NCBI GenBank assembly: GCA_041749075.1
Contig: JBGTBY010000035.1
Coordinates: 62,001 to 126,000 of the forward strand
Length of the DNA stretch: 64,000 nt
From: CAMTWZ01 sp041749075
GTDB taxonomy: Bacteria; Bacteroidota; Rhodothermia; Balneolales; HLUCCA01
Direction of reading: 5' to 3'
Shown here: piece after piece, positions 1-8,283 of the stretch
Layout: each line of letters begins with the position of its first letter
Position numbering within the stretch: the first letter of the stretch is position 1
The notes under the pieces: model-generated
What the model was told of the DNA's origin: nothing
What the model saw: the letters and a program-made list of their open reading frames with translations, nothing else
The model's database searches: none
Program-made: the position numbers and the translations under genes

Positions 1-539
1 TCATAATCCAGCGTTTTTTGAACAGTATAGGTTGAATCATCGATTCGGCGGTCGGCCAGATTGCTTCGCCGGTAGAATCGTTGAAGAATGGTGGCATCAT
101 CAAAATCGGGAAAGCCACTGTAGGTGACTGTCTGAATCTCCGATGGATTCCCTTCATTGATGAGAAAGGATACCTCAACTTTTCCTTTCGTGAATTCGGT
201 AATGATGGTATCGACGCGGTTGTCGAGGTAGCCTATGGAGCGGTAATAGCCGGAAATCCGTTCGATGTCGGCCGCGACCGTGATCCGATCCAACATGAAA
301 GGGGCTTCACCCCAATTTCCATTCAAGCTATTTACCCAAAGCCATACTTTGAAACCCGGAATGCTGAACAACTCTCGGTTGGCTTGGGTGCGCACCAGGG
401 TTTCGAGGGTCCCGGCTCGCACGTTTTCATTACCGGCGAACCGAACCCTGTTCACAATCATCTGCTCTTGGGCGAGGGCCGATCCCCAAGAGGCAAAAAA
501 GACGAATACAAAAACAAGAAAACGATCAGACGTCGTCAT
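1..539 (-). CDS. Omp85-family outer-membrane protein, N-terminal part (cut by left edge)
   Basis: The reading frame starts at an ATG and stays open through the left edge, so about 179 residues are visible. A hydrophobic signal peptide ends near ALA-Q (about residue 26). What follows looks like POTRA domains of BamA/TamA-type proteins: an NRVRFAGNENV strand, then a YYRSIGYLDNRV motif, the usual POTRA helix-strand junction. The family inserts or exports proteins at the outer membrane through a C-terminal 16-strand barrel, which would lie outside the window. The start overlaps the end of the upstream DUF2795 gene by 14 bases, suggesting cotranscription. BamA versus a TamA-like or surface-antigen relative cannot be decided from this fragment. 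Confidence 0.75.
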   Translation of the reverse strand, partial: MTTSDRFLVFVFVFFASWGSALAQEQMIVNRVRFAGNENVRAGTLETLVRTQANRELFSIPGFKVWLWVNSLNGNWGEAPFMLDRITVAADIERISGYYRSIGYLDNRVDTIITEFTKGKVEVSFLINEGNPSEIQTVTYSGFPDFDDATILQRFYRRSNLADRRIDDSTYTVQKTLDY

Positions 540-771
540 AGTCGAAGCCTTCTTCATCCTCACCGTGGAAGAAGTCTTCTTTCATGATGTAGTCGGGCCA
601 GATTTCTTCGATGCTTTCGTAAGGCGTGTCGTCTTCTTCATCCAGTTCGTAAAGATTATCAATGACTTGCTGTGGGCAGCCGTTGCGTTCCGACCATTCG
701 ATCAGTTCATTGCGAGTGGCTGGCCAAGGTGCGTCTTCGAGAGTGGCGGCTAGTTCAACGGTCCAGATCAT
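526..771 (-). CDS. DUF2795 domain protein
   Basis: An 81-residue acidic protein. The stretch with LEDAPWPATRNELIEW, then GCPQQVIDNL and SIEEIWPDY, matches the DUF2795 pattern common in Bacteroidota, where short proteins begin M-W-T-x-E-L-A and end in a run of acidic residues, as here (EDEEGFDYDDV). The family has no established function that I know of. It lies directly upstream of the Omp85 gene, overlaps it by 14 bases and is probably the first gene of that transcript. No signal peptide or membrane segment is present, so a cytoplasmic location is expected. Confidence 0.8.
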   Translation of the reverse strand: MIWTVELAATLEDAPWPATRNELIEWSERNGCPQQVIDNLYELDEEDDTPYESIEEIWPDYIMKEDFFHGEDEEGFDYDDV

Positions 772-903
772 ATGTTACCCGTTCGTGAAATCAGTGAATA
801 TTTGTGTGCGTAACGAAGGTAGCTGAAAATAATTTTCAATGGTTTCGCTATCTTCATGGATAATGCGCTAAAGGCGCGCAAATATACAAGAAAAAACTTC
901 ATT

Positions 904-1113
904 ATGGGTTTAGGTGCTATTGAATGGATTGTGATCGTTTTGATCATCCTATTATTGTTCGGTGCGAAGAAGATTCCAGAATTGGCCCGTGGCCTCGGTC
1001 AGGGGATAAATGAGTTCCGTAAAGCGTCTACGGACATCCGCAGAGAGATTGAAAAAGGTGCTGACGACGTAAAAGAAACTCCTCGTAAGAAAGACGACGC
1101 TTCCCTGCAGTGA
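904..1113 (+). CDS. tatA: Sec-independent translocase subunit TatA/E
   Basis: A 69-residue protein with the TatA architecture: a short N-terminal transmembrane helix (GAIEWIVIVLIILLLFGAKK), the FGAKKIPELARGLGQG hinge and amphipathic helix, and a charged tail. TatA oligomers form the pore element of the twin-arginine pathway for folded proteins in the inner membrane. I use the ATG that puts MGLGAIEW at the N-terminus; a longer frame starting 48 bases upstream would put a charged extension before the membrane helix and is unlikely. The stop overlaps the GTG start of gatA. No tatC is in the window. Confidence 0.92.
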   Translation: MGLGAIEWIVIVLIILLLFGAKKIPELARGLGQGINEFRKASTDIRREIEKGADDVKETPRKKDDASLQ

Positions 1114-2513
1114 GTTCACATCGTCTACCCGATCGTGTAGCATCCTACCTCAGCGAGATCCGCTCCCGGAATTCCGACATAAATGCGTTCGTTCGTGTCT
1201 ATGAAGAGGATGCGATGCGTCAAGCGGATGCCGTACAAACAAAAATCGATGCCGGCACCGCCGGACCGCTCGCAGGTACCGTCATAGGTATCAAAGACCT
1301 GATCAGCGAGAAGGGGAAGGTCACTAGTTGCGCATCCAACATCCTCAAGAATTTCGAAGCGGTGTACGATGCCACTGTCATTGAACGCCTGAAAGCCGCC
1401 GACGCCGTACTCATCGGACGTACCAACATGGACGAATTCGCCATGGGCTCGTCCAATGAAAACAGTATCTACGGACCAACCCGCAATCCGCACGACACCA
1501 ATCGCGTACCCGGTGGCTCATCCGGTGGAAGCGCTGCGGCTGTTGCGGCCCGTTTCTGCGACGCCACCCTGGGCTCCGACACCGGTGGCTCCATCCGCCA
1601 ACCAGCCGGTTTCTGCGGAGTGGTGGGCATCAAACCGAGTTACGGACGGGTTTCCCGCTACGGATTGGTGGCGTATGCCTCGTCATTCGATAGCATCGGT
1701 CCGATAGCGACGACGGTAAAGGATGCCGCAACGATTTTGGAAGTCATCGCCGGTCGCGATGTCAACGACATGACAAGTTCCGATAAACCAGTTCCCGTTT
1801 ATTCCGATTCGGTTGGAAAATCGGTCAAAGGTCTGCGGATCGGCATGCCAGAGGAGTATTTCGGAGAAGGATTGGATTCCGAAATCCGAGCACGCATCGA
1901 AGCGCTCATCCAGCAATTCGAATCGGAAGGGGCTGAAATCGTTCCGATCCACCTTCCAAACACGCCTTATGCCATCGCCACCTATTATATCTTAGCTACT
2001 GCAGAAGCTTCAAGCAACTTGGCTCGGTTTGATGGTGTTCGATATGGGCACCGTGCCATCGCCGAAGGGTCGGACGAAAGCGGCTTGGTACGTCTTTATA
2101 AGCAAAGTCGCACGGAAGGCTTCTCCACGGAAGTGAAACGCCGCATCATGTTGGGCACCTATGTGCTCAGTGCCGGCTATTATGAGGCGTATTTCGGGAA
2201 GGCTCAGAAAATCCGCCGTCTCATCCAGCAAGATTTCGAGACCGCGTTCACAAACGTGGATGTGATCATCTCACCGACTTCCCCTACCACGGCATTCAAA
2301 TTCGGTGAGAATTCAGACGATCCGGTGAGCATGTACTTGAACGATATATACACGATATCCGCCAATCTGGCCGGCATCTGTGGCATTTCCGTGCCATGCG
2401 GCACCCATTCGAACGGCATGCCAATCGGGGTCCAATTCATGGCGGGCGCGTTCCAGGAAGAGCAGCTCATCCGCGCAGGATCGGCGGTTGAACGCATGAC
2501 CGGAGACGCCTGA
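1110..2513 (+). CDS. gatA: Asp-tRNA(Asn)/Glu-tRNA(Gln) amidotransferase subunit A
   Basis: A 467-residue amidase-signature enzyme that releases ammonia from glutamine for transamidation of mischarged Glu-tRNA(Gln)/Asp-tRNA(Asn) in the GatCAB complex. The Ser-cisSer-Lys triad is readable: Lys62 in GIKDLI, Ser137 in GGSSGGS and Ser161 in DTGGSIRQPAG; the spacing agrees with known GatA proteins. It starts at a GTG that overlaps the tatA stop by four bases and ends in a one-base overlap with the next gene, so it belongs to a translationally coupled run. gatB and gatC are not in the window, which is normal for this group. Confidence 0.95.
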   Translation: MSSHRLPDRVASYLSEIRSRNSDINAFVRVYEEDAMRQADAVQTKIDAGTAGPLAGTVIGIKDLISEKGKVTSCASNILKNFEAVYDATVIERLKAADAVLIGRTNMDEFAMGSSNENSIYGPTRNPHDTNRVPGGSSGGSAAAVAARFCDATLGSDTGGSIRQPAGFCGVVGIKPSYGRVSRYGLVAYASSFDSIGPIATTVKDAATILEVIAGRDVNDMTSSDKPVPVYSDSVGKSVKGLRIGMPEEYFGEGLDSEIRARIEALIQQFESEGAEIVPIHLPNTPYAIATYYILATAEASSNLARFDGVRYGHRAIAEGSDESGLVRLYKQSRTEGFSTEVKRRIMLGTYVLSAGYYEAYFGKAQKIRRLIQQDFETAFTNVDVIISPTSPTTAFKFGENSDDPVSMYLNDIYTISANLAGICGISVPCGTHSNGMPIGVQFMAGAFQEEQLIRAGSAVERMTGDA

Positions 2514-3274
2514 TGAACCGGCTTTCCGGCAAGTGGGCGGTTGTGACCGGTGCCACATCCGGAATTGGCAAAGCCATCGCACAGCAATTGGCCTCGATGG
2601 GGGTGAATCTCATCCTCACCGGGCGCCGAGGCGACCGACTCGAAGCATTTAAAACTCAGTTGGTCGACAATCATGTGATCGAGGTCATCACATCGTGCTT
2701 CGACATCCGAGATCGCGAAGCGTGCATCGCGTTTCATGCGTCCATCTCAGTGGATGTGGATATCCTGGTGAACAACGCCGGACTCGCTTCTGGCTCAGAT
2801 CCAGTCACCACGGCCGCTTTAGCCGATTGGGATGTGATGGTGCAAACCAATTTGGTCAGTCTGTATGTGATGAGCCAATTGTTCGCAAAAGACATGGCCG
2901 CCAAACGCAAGGGACATATTCTGAATCTCGGCTCGTTGGCCGGACACGAAGCCTATCCCAACGGCTCTATCTACTGTGCCACGAAACATGCGGTATATGC
3001 GTTCACTCGTTCCATGAAAATGGATCTGAACGGCACGGATGTGCGTGTGAGCATGGTTTCGCCAGGTCTCGTTGAAACCGAATTCAGCGAAGTGAGATTT
3101 CATGGCGACAAGGACAAAGCCAAAAGCATTTATAACGGCATTCAACCGCTCACTGCCGACGACATCGCCGAAATTGCCGTCTTTATTCTCAACCGCCCGG
3201 CACATGTGAACATCCTGGACGCGGTGATTCTGCCCGTGGCACAAGCCTCCGCCATACATGTCGCTCGTAACTAA
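2513..3274 (+). CDS. Short-chain dehydrogenase/reductase (YdfG-like)
   Basis: A 253-residue classical SDR. The nucleotide-binding motif TGATSGIG lies at residues 12-19, an RR pair follows beta-2 (TGRRGDR), which usually indicates NADP(H), NNAG is at 87-90, and the catalytic residues are Ser141, Tyr154 and Lys158 (YCATK). The closest family by eye is YdfG (3-hydroxy acid or serine dehydrogenase), but the substrate cannot be read from sequence. The ATG overlaps the gatA stop (TGATG), and the 3' end overlaps the next gene by 17 bases. Confidence 0.85.
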   Translation: MNRLSGKWAVVTGATSGIGKAIAQQLASMGVNLILTGRRGDRLEAFKTQLVDNHVIEVITSCFDIRDREACIAFHASISVDVDILVNNAGLASGSDPVTTAALADWDVMVQTNLVSLYVMSQLFAKDMAAKRKGHILNLGSLAGHEAYPNGSIYCATKHAVYAFTRSMKMDLNGTDVRVSMVSPGLVETEFSEVRFHGDKDKAKSIYNGIQPLTADDIAEIAVFILNRPAHVNILDAVILPVAQASAIHVARN

Positions 3275-4220
3275 ATCTTTCCTCATTTTCTTCCTGCTGA
3301 TTCTTGCAGGATGTGCCTCTGAAAAGAAACCATCCGGTCGATTCGACTTTATTGACAGGAAAGGGGATGTACCCGCATTCTCGGCTGATTCAGCCTATGC
3401 GTACATCCAGACCCAAGTGGATTTCGGTCCACGGAACCCCGGTTCGGATGGACATGCAAACACATTGAAGTACTTATCTGATGAGTTGCGCCGCTATTCC
3501 GGCGGACAGATGTTTGTACAGCGCTTCCAAACCCAAGGCTACAACGAAACGCTACAATTGGCCAATGTGATCACTGCGTTCAATCCTTCCGCCCAAACCC
3601 GAATCATGTTATGCGCCCATTGGGATACACGTCCGCGAGCCGACCAAGATCAAAACACATCCACCAAAGGAAATCCGATTCTCGGTGCGAATGATGGGGC
3701 CTCGGGAGTAGGAGTCTTGCTTGAATTGGCAAGGATATTCGCGGAAAATCCTCCTCCAATCGGTGTGGATATTGTTTTATTTGATGGTGAGGATTATGGT
3801 GTGGAATCGGATTTGGACAACTACTTTCTCGGCAGCCGGCATTGGTCGGCTAATCCACCTGTCGCTGGTTACATGCCGCGCTTTTCCATCTTGTTAGACA
3901 TGGTGGGAGGGGGGAATCCCCGCTTCCCGAAAGAAGGATTTTCCATGCGATATGCGGCGCCAGTTGTCGAAGAAGTATGGCGTATCGCATCCGAACTCGG
4001 TCATTCATCGATGTTCGTGAACGAAACGAGTCAGCCCATTGCCGACGATCATATGATTCTAAATCAGGTGCATGGCATGCCCACCATCGACATCATCCAC
4101 TACCCGTTCCCGGAGTACTGGCATACCTCGGGCGACAACATGGACAACATCCGCTCTGAAACGCTTCAAGCGGTGGGGGATGTGCTTCTCGAACTCATTT
4201 ATAACCGGATTCCCTCATGA
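3258..4220 (+). CDS. M28-family lipoprotein, glutaminyl-cyclase-like
   Basis: A 320-residue lipoprotein with lipobox LILAGC (Cys about 19). The body is an M28-type alpha/beta hydrolase: FGPRNPGSDGH, CAHWDTRPRAD, GANDGASGVGVLLELAR, FDGEDYG and a late ADDH. These give the Asp, Glu and His expected for single-zinc M28 enzymes. This arrangement, with W-D-T-R-P, resembles bacterial glutaminyl-peptide cyclotransferases, which cyclise N-terminal Gln of exported proteins; T9SS organisms commonly encode one to process secreted proteins. An aminopeptidase role is the alternative. It overlaps both neighbours (17 and 4 bases). Confidence 0.8.
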   Translation: MSLVTKSFLIFFLLILAGCASEKKPSGRFDFIDRKGDVPAFSADSAYAYIQTQVDFGPRNPGSDGHANTLKYLSDELRRYSGGQMFVQRFQTQGYNETLQLANVITAFNPSAQTRIMLCAHWDTRPRADQDQNTSTKGNPILGANDGASGVGVLLELARIFAENPPPIGVDIVLFDGEDYGVESDLDNYFLGSRHWSANPPVAGYMPRFSILLDMVGGGNPRFPKEGFSMRYAAPVVEEVWRIASELGHSSMFVNETSQPIADDHMILNQVHGMPTIDIIHYPFPEYWHTSGDNMDNIRSETLQAVGDVLLELIYNRIPS

Positions 4221-5065
4221 GCCAAGGAAATTGGATCTGCTTCGAACTGAACGTACCCGACGCGATTCAGGAAATTGTGATTTCCGAATTGTCAGAACTG
4301 GGTTTTGATGGATTTGAACAAGAAGACAACCGCATCAAAGCCTACATCGAAGAGCATTTGTTGGATGATGTGACCCGTGAACAAGTGCAAATCGGACTCA
4401 GCGCGATGGGACACGGATGCGAAGTGCTATCCGAAACATTGCATGAGCCCCGAAATTGGAACGAAGAATGGGAAAAGACCATCGAACCCATGCATGTGGG
4501 TCATTTCTGGGTGCATCCGAGCTGGACGAGCGAAACGTGTCCCGAAGGACTCATCCCGCTTATGGTCGATCCCAAGCAGGCGTTCGGAACCGGCTATCAT
4601 GAAACCACCCGCCTCATCCTCAGAATGCTGCCTTATGTGGTCGAAAAAGGCGACACCATTGTGGATGTGGGCACAGGTACCGGAATACTGGCCATTGCTG
4701 CGCTCAAACTGGGAGCGTCTCATGCGTTCGGGTTCGACATCGACGAATGGAGTTACGACAATGCTGTCGAGACCATGTGGTTGAACGGCGTGCAGGATAA
4801 GATGCAAGTCAAGATCGGCTCCTTCGAAACCGTACCGGAATGGTCCACTTATTCCATTGTTTTGGCGAATGTCATCCGCGACATGCTGCTCACGTATGCG
4901 AAAGACATCGTGGCCCTCATTAAGCCTGGTGGGCATTTGATCCTATCCGGACTCATGATTCCCGACGAATCCCCGATCCTCGCGCATCCGGTGTATGCTG
5001 GCTTGAAGCATATCGAAACCACCTATGAGAACGATTGGTGCGCCATTCATCTGGAGAAGGGATGA
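4217..5065 (+). CDS. prmA: Ribosomal protein L11 methyltransferase
   Basis: A 282-residue class I SAM-dependent methyltransferase that trimethylates ribosomal protein L11. The N-terminal substrate-recognition domain carries NWNEEWEK (81-88); the linker has DPKQAFGTGYHETTRL; the SAM motif VDVGTGTGILAIAA starts near residue 149, followed by GFDIDEWSYDNA, and VLANVIRDML occupies the place of the usual NPPY-like motif IV (N-A-N-I/V in PrmA). ATGA overlaps couple it to the preceding lipoprotein and to the following ppx gene. Confidence 0.93.
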   Translation: MSQGNWICFELNVPDAIQEIVISELSELGFDGFEQEDNRIKAYIEEHLLDDVTREQVQIGLSAMGHGCEVLSETLHEPRNWNEEWEKTIEPMHVGHFWVHPSWTSETCPEGLIPLMVDPKQAFGTGYHETTRLILRMLPYVVEKGDTIVDVGTGTGILAIAALKLGASHAFGFDIDEWSYDNAVETMWLNGVQDKMQVKIGSFETVPEWSTYSIVLANVIRDMLLTYAKDIVALIKPGGHLILSGLMIPDESPILAHPVYAGLKHIETTYENDWCAIHLEKG

Positions 5066-5919
5066 GAGCCGCCGCGATCGACATCGGCACGAACACGGTC
5101 TTGCTGTTGGTGGCGGATGTGGTCGATGGCGTCATCACGCCTTTGTATGAGGACGAGCGCATTCCACGGTTAGGAAAAGGTGTGGATGGAAGCGGAAACC
5201 TGCATCCGGATAAGATGATGGAGGTCATATCCGTGCTGGTGGAGTATCGGGATGCCATTTATGAGCAATATGGAGGGATTCCTGTCGTCATCACCGCCAC
5301 GTCGGCTGTTAGGGATGCCGCCAATCGCATCGAGTTCTTATGGATGGTGGAAGAAGCCACAGGGTATCGCATTCGCATCCTCACAGGACATGAAGAAGCG
5401 GACATCACCTTTGCCGGCGCGCTTTCCATGCTACCTGAGGCCCGGCAAGGAAACATATGCGTGATCGATATCGGCGGTGGTAGCACCGAACTCATCCTGG
5501 CGACCGATAGTGTGATCATCCGTCAGCATTCCTTTGATGTGGGAAGCGTGAGGTATAGCGAGCGGTTCGGATGGAGACCGTCGGCAGACGCTGAAACCGA
5601 TTTGGAGTCGCAATTTCAGCAGAAGGGATTTTCAGGAAGCGGCATCCGTGCCATAGGCGTGGCCGGCACGGCGGGTATCGTGAAATCCGTGAGTCCGGAT
5701 TTGAGCCTTACAGGGCTGATCGCGTTGCAAGACGATTGGTCGAGGTTGACACCTCAGACGTTGCTGCAACGACATCCCGACGTCTTACATGGGCGAGAGG
5801 ATGTGATCTTGGCAGGTTTGGGAATCCTGATCGTGGCAATGAGGGCGATCGGAGCGGAGGAGTTGGAGGTCTCGGCAGGAGGGATTCGTCACGGAATGTT
5901 GCTGTCTCAAGTTCCTTAA
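5062..5919 (+). CDS. Ppx/GppA phosphatase family protein
   Basis: A 285-residue ASKHA-fold phosphatase. Phosphate-binding motifs are seen at AIDIGTNTVLLLVADV near the N-terminus and VIDIGGGSTELI in the middle, with TSAVRDAANR and LTGHEEAD between them. Length corresponds to the short form, with only the two Ppx/GppA core domains, as is frequent in Bacteroidota. Such enzymes degrade polyphosphate or pppGpp. I take the ATG overlapping the prmA stop (ATGA); a start nine codons upstream inside prmA also exists but adds unsupported residues. It is the last gene of the run, followed by a terminator. Confidence 0.88.
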   Translation: MRAAAIDIGTNTVLLLVADVVDGVITPLYEDERIPRLGKGVDGSGNLHPDKMMEVISVLVEYRDAIYEQYGGIPVVITATSAVRDAANRIEFLWMVEEATGYRIRILTGHEEADITFAGALSMLPEARQGNICVIDIGGGSTELILATDSVIIRQHSFDVGSVRYSERFGWRPSADAETDLESQFQQKGFSGSGIRAIGVAGTAGIVKSVSPDLSLTGLIALQDDWSRLTPQTLLQRHPDVLHGREDVILAGLGILIVAMRAIGAEELEVSAGGIRHGMLLSQVP

Positions 5920-5923
5920 AACA

Positions 5924-5948
5924 AAAAAGCCCGCAGAGCGGGCTTTTT
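5924..5948. terminator. Bidirectional intrinsic terminator
   Basis: An 11-bp stem (AAAAAGCCCGC / GCGGGCTTTTT) with a 3-base AGA loop. A-tract and T-tract flank it, so it can stop transcription from ppx on the plus strand and from the RRM gene on the minus strand, which converge here. Confidence 0.92.
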
Positions 5949-5971
5949 GTGCATACGATGCAGACCGTTAA

Positions 5972-6280
5972 TTAACGGAAGTTGTTGCGACGTGGACCGC
6001 GCGAGTCTCTACCGCCACCACCGTTTGATGGGCGTTCTTCACGTGGACGTGCTTCGTTTGCAACGAGAGCGCGACCTGCGAGTTCAGCACCATGCATGGT
6101 TTCAATAGCTTCACGAGCTTCATCATCATTTGGCATTTCAACGAAACCGAAACCGCGTGAGCGACCAGTTGCGCGATCAATAATCACAGACGTTGAAGCA
6201 ACTTCACCGTACTGGGAAAACATTTGACGTAGGCCTTCTTCATCTGTTGAGTAAGGCAAATTACCGACATAAATATTCAT
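5972..6280 (-). CDS. RNA-binding protein with one RRM domain and Gly/Arg tail
   Basis: A 102-residue protein. A single RRM spans residues 1-80 with RNP2 IYVGNLPY at 3-10 and RNP1 RGFGFVEM at 42-49. The tail is rich in Gly, Arg and Pro (SNGGGGRDSRGPRRNN). This is the form found in cyanobacteria and Bacteroidota, often linked to cold stress or RNA chaperoning; its exact targets are unknown. I start at MNIYVGN because the frame upstream has no family similarity. The upstream region is about 160 bases with a small hairpin, leaving room for a regulated 5' leader. Confidence 0.92.
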   Translation of the reverse strand: MNIYVGNLPYSTDEEGLRQMFSQYGEVASTSVIIDRATGRSRGFGFVEMPNDDEAREAIETMHGAELAGRALVANEARPREERPSNGGGGRDSRGPRRNNFR

Positions 6281-6321
6281 ACCGAATCCAATTGTAATAA
6301 GTGCTTTTTTTCGCGTTGACT

Positions 6322-6338
6322 GCATCCACTTTGGATGC
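6322..6338 (-). promoter_or_regulatory. Hairpin in the 5' leader of the RRM gene
   Basis: A 6-bp perfect stem GCATCC/GGATGC with a 5-base loop lies about 40 bases upstream of the RRM start codon. Cold-shock genes often carry long structured leaders, but no further evidence of function is visible. Confidence 0.3.
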
Positions 6339-6439
6339 GATGCAACGTTGGTCTGTAAGCACACGTGAACAGACACAAATCAAGATAAGTATTTATTTGT
6401 GTTAAAAAACAAAACATTAAAACTGTTATTTTCTGCCCA

Positions 6440-7063
6440 ATGAGTGAGCAAGAACAGGAACAAGCGACAGGCCATACCCCATCCGCCAGCAGTCTGGAAG
6501 ACCTTAAATGGGTCAACCGTGCCTCGGGCGGAGATCAAACGGCCTTTGGTCTGTTGATGAGAAAATATCATCAACCCCTGTATTTTCATGTACTTAGGAT
6601 GGTTCATTATCGGGATCTCGTTGAAGATCTTCTCCAGGAAATCTTTGCCAAGACCTTCGACAATATCCACTCATTCAATCCGACATATGCGTTTTCGACG
6701 TGGCTGTACCGCATCGCCACGAACCATACCATCGATTATCTGAGGAAAAAGAAACTTCGCACGATGTCGTTGGATGAGCCGATCCAGACCAAAGACGGCG
6801 AGATGAAGCTCGAAGTGGCCGATGATTCGGAAGTCACAGATGAAAGCATCCAGTACTCGCAACGTGCTAAGATCATCCGCGAAGCGATCGATCTGTTGCC
6901 ACCGCGTTATAAGGAAGTGATCCAAATGCGGCATATGGAAGAGAAAAGCTATCAGGAAATCGCTGAGATGCTTGATCTGCCGCTTGGTACCGTCAAAGCC
7001 CACATCTTCCGCGCCCGGGAATTGCTGTATAAGCATTTGAAGGACCGTGAGGGATCCTTTTAG
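6440..7063 (+). CDS. ECF-type RNA polymerase sigma factor
   Basis: A 207-residue sigma-70 family protein with regions 2 and 4 only. Region 2 runs about residues 32-105 and includes FGLLMRKYHQPLYFHVLRM, DLLQEIFAKTF and the TWLYRIATNHTIDYLRKKK helix that contacts the -10 element. Region 4 runs about 150-200 with YKEVIQMRHMEEKSYQEIA and LGTVKAHIFRAREL. No anti-sigma gene is adjacent, and the gene stands alone, divergent from the RRM gene. The stop codon adjoins the octamer array. Confidence 0.93.
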   Translation: MSEQEQEQATGHTPSASSLEDLKWVNRASGGDQTAFGLLMRKYHQPLYFHVLRMVHYRDLVEDLLQEIFAKTFDNIHSFNPTYAFSTWLYRIATNHTIDYLRKKKLRTMSLDEPIQTKDGEMKLEVADDSEVTDESIQYSQRAKIIREAIDLLPPRYKEVIQMRHMEEKSYQEIAEMLDLPLGTVKAHIFRARELLYKHLKDREGSF

Positions 7064-7064
7064 T

Positions 7065-7140
7065 GTGAAAATGTGAAAGCGTAAAAGCGTGAAAATGTTG
7101 AGGAGTACGTTTTAACGCTTTTACGTTTTTACGTTTTTAC
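7065..7140. repeat. Inverted octamer array between sigma-factor gene and queG
   Basis: Reading right, octamers GTGAAAAT, GTGAAAGC, GTAAAAGC and GTGAAAAT follow one another. Read on the other strand from 7140, octamers GTAAAAAC, GTAAAAAC, GTAAAAGC and GTTAAAAC occur in the same register. The two arms meet near 7100 and could form an imperfect hairpin of roughly 33-base arms, which would serve as a terminator for both convergent genes. The last five codons and the stop of queG are built from these octamers. Confidence 0.8.
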
Positions 7141-8062
7141 TAGAAACTTCCAAGTTTCGTTTCAACCCCGAAAACTTCGTCCTCTTCACCGCACTCTTCC
7201 TGAACAACTCCTGATACCCATTGAGGTCGAGTTCGTTCCAGAAATCGAGGTCGCGTTCGCGGAGGGCCATTCGGGCCATGAGGGATGGATCGGAGCCGGA
7301 CTCGGCTTTCCGGTTCCAGGGACATACATCTTGGCAGATATCGCATCCGTACATCCAATTTCCCATCGATGAGTGATATTCCTCGGGAATGGCTTCGCGC
7401 AGCTCGATCGTCAAATAGCTGATGCATCGGGTGGCATCGACGCGATAGGGTTGGTAGATGGCGTCGGTAGGACACGCATCGATGCAGCGGGTGCAGGTTC
7501 CGCAATGATCGGTGGTGGGGGAGTCGGGTTCGATCTCCAGATCGATGATGAGCTCCCCGATGAAGAAGAAGGAGCCCAGATCTTTGTTCAACACATTGGC
7601 GTTCTTGCCGAGCCAGCCGATTCCGGCATGAACTGCCCATGCTTTGTCGAGCACGGGGGCGGAGTCGACGAATGCGCGTCCCTCAACGTGGCCGGCCACG
7701 GAGCGGATGAAGGCGAAGAGCTCGGCGAGGGATGATTTCACGACGTCGTGGTAATCGTCGCCCTGGGCATAAAGGGAAATGCGCGGACGTTCGGGATGGG
7801 CGATGTCGTCGGCGCTGAGTTCGGGCTGATTGTAGGAACGGAATACGGTAATCACGGTCTTCGCACCGGTCACCAGCAGGCGCGGATCCACGCGCTTCTC
7901 GAAATGATTTTCCATCCACGCCATCGTTCCGTGGCGGTCTTCCTTCAGCCAGGTCTCCAAATGATCCGCTTCCTTGTCTAAGCGCGTGGCCTTGGCGAAG
8001 CCGCAGGCCTCGAAACCGAGTCGTTTGGCTTCATCGCGGATGAGGAGTTTGAGGGAGGTCAT
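7121..8062 (-). CDS. queG: Epoxyqueuosine reductase
   Basis: A 313-residue cobalamin and iron-sulfur enzyme for the last step of queuosine biosynthesis, reduction of epoxyqueuosine in tRNA. Two 4Fe-4S sets are visible: Cys187, 190, 193, 197 (CGTCTRCIDACP) and Cys240, 243, 247 (CDICQDVCPW) with Cys213. The VDSAPVLDKAWA segment contains the conserved active-site Asp134. The protein is of the short form without a C-terminal HEAT extension. Its C-terminal residues SSKNVKT are encoded by the octamer array, so the natural stop has probably been replaced by repeat sequence. Confidence 0.93.
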   Translation of the reverse strand: MTSLKLLIRDEAKRLGFEACGFAKATRLDKEADHLETWLKEDRHGTMAWMENHFEKRVDPRLLVTGAKTVITVFRSYNQPELSADDIAHPERPRISLYAQGDDYHDVVKSSLAELFAFIRSVAGHVEGRAFVDSAPVLDKAWAVHAGIGWLGKNANVLNKDLGSFFFIGELIIDLEIEPDSPTTDHCGTCTRCIDACPTDAIYQPYRVDATRCISYLTIELREAIPEEYHSSMGNWMYGCDICQDVCPWNRKAESGSDPSLMARMALRERDLDFWNELDLNGYQELFRKSAVKRTKFSGLKRNLEVSSKNVKT

Positions 8063-8082
8063 GGGGGAAGGTAACGATTTAA

Positions 8083-8170
8083 GGTCCTTCGCTATGCCTG
8101 CCTGCCGGCAGGCATAGCGAAGGAGCCGCAGGCCCGAGGAATCTATCTATCATTTGCGAGGCGAAGGACC
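8083..8170. repeat. REP-like nested palindrome
   Basis: An inner perfect hairpin has 17-bp arms (from CCTTCGCTATGCC) around a TGCC loop at 8086-8123. An outer inverted pair GGTCCTTCGC / GCGAAGGACC at 8083-8092 and 8161-8170 encloses it and is followed by six T. The core CCTTCGC/GCGAAGG recurs in the next intergenic region. It lies between divergent queG and the T9SS protein gene, so it is not needed as a terminator for either. Confidence 0.8.
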
Positions 8171-8283
8171 TTTTTTATTTCGCATCGTTTCATAATGATA
8201 TTGTTATGAATTATATATATTGGCTGTGTTACTTGAATTCACGCAAACTCGATGAATCGTCGGGTTGAAATCGGGAGCCTACT

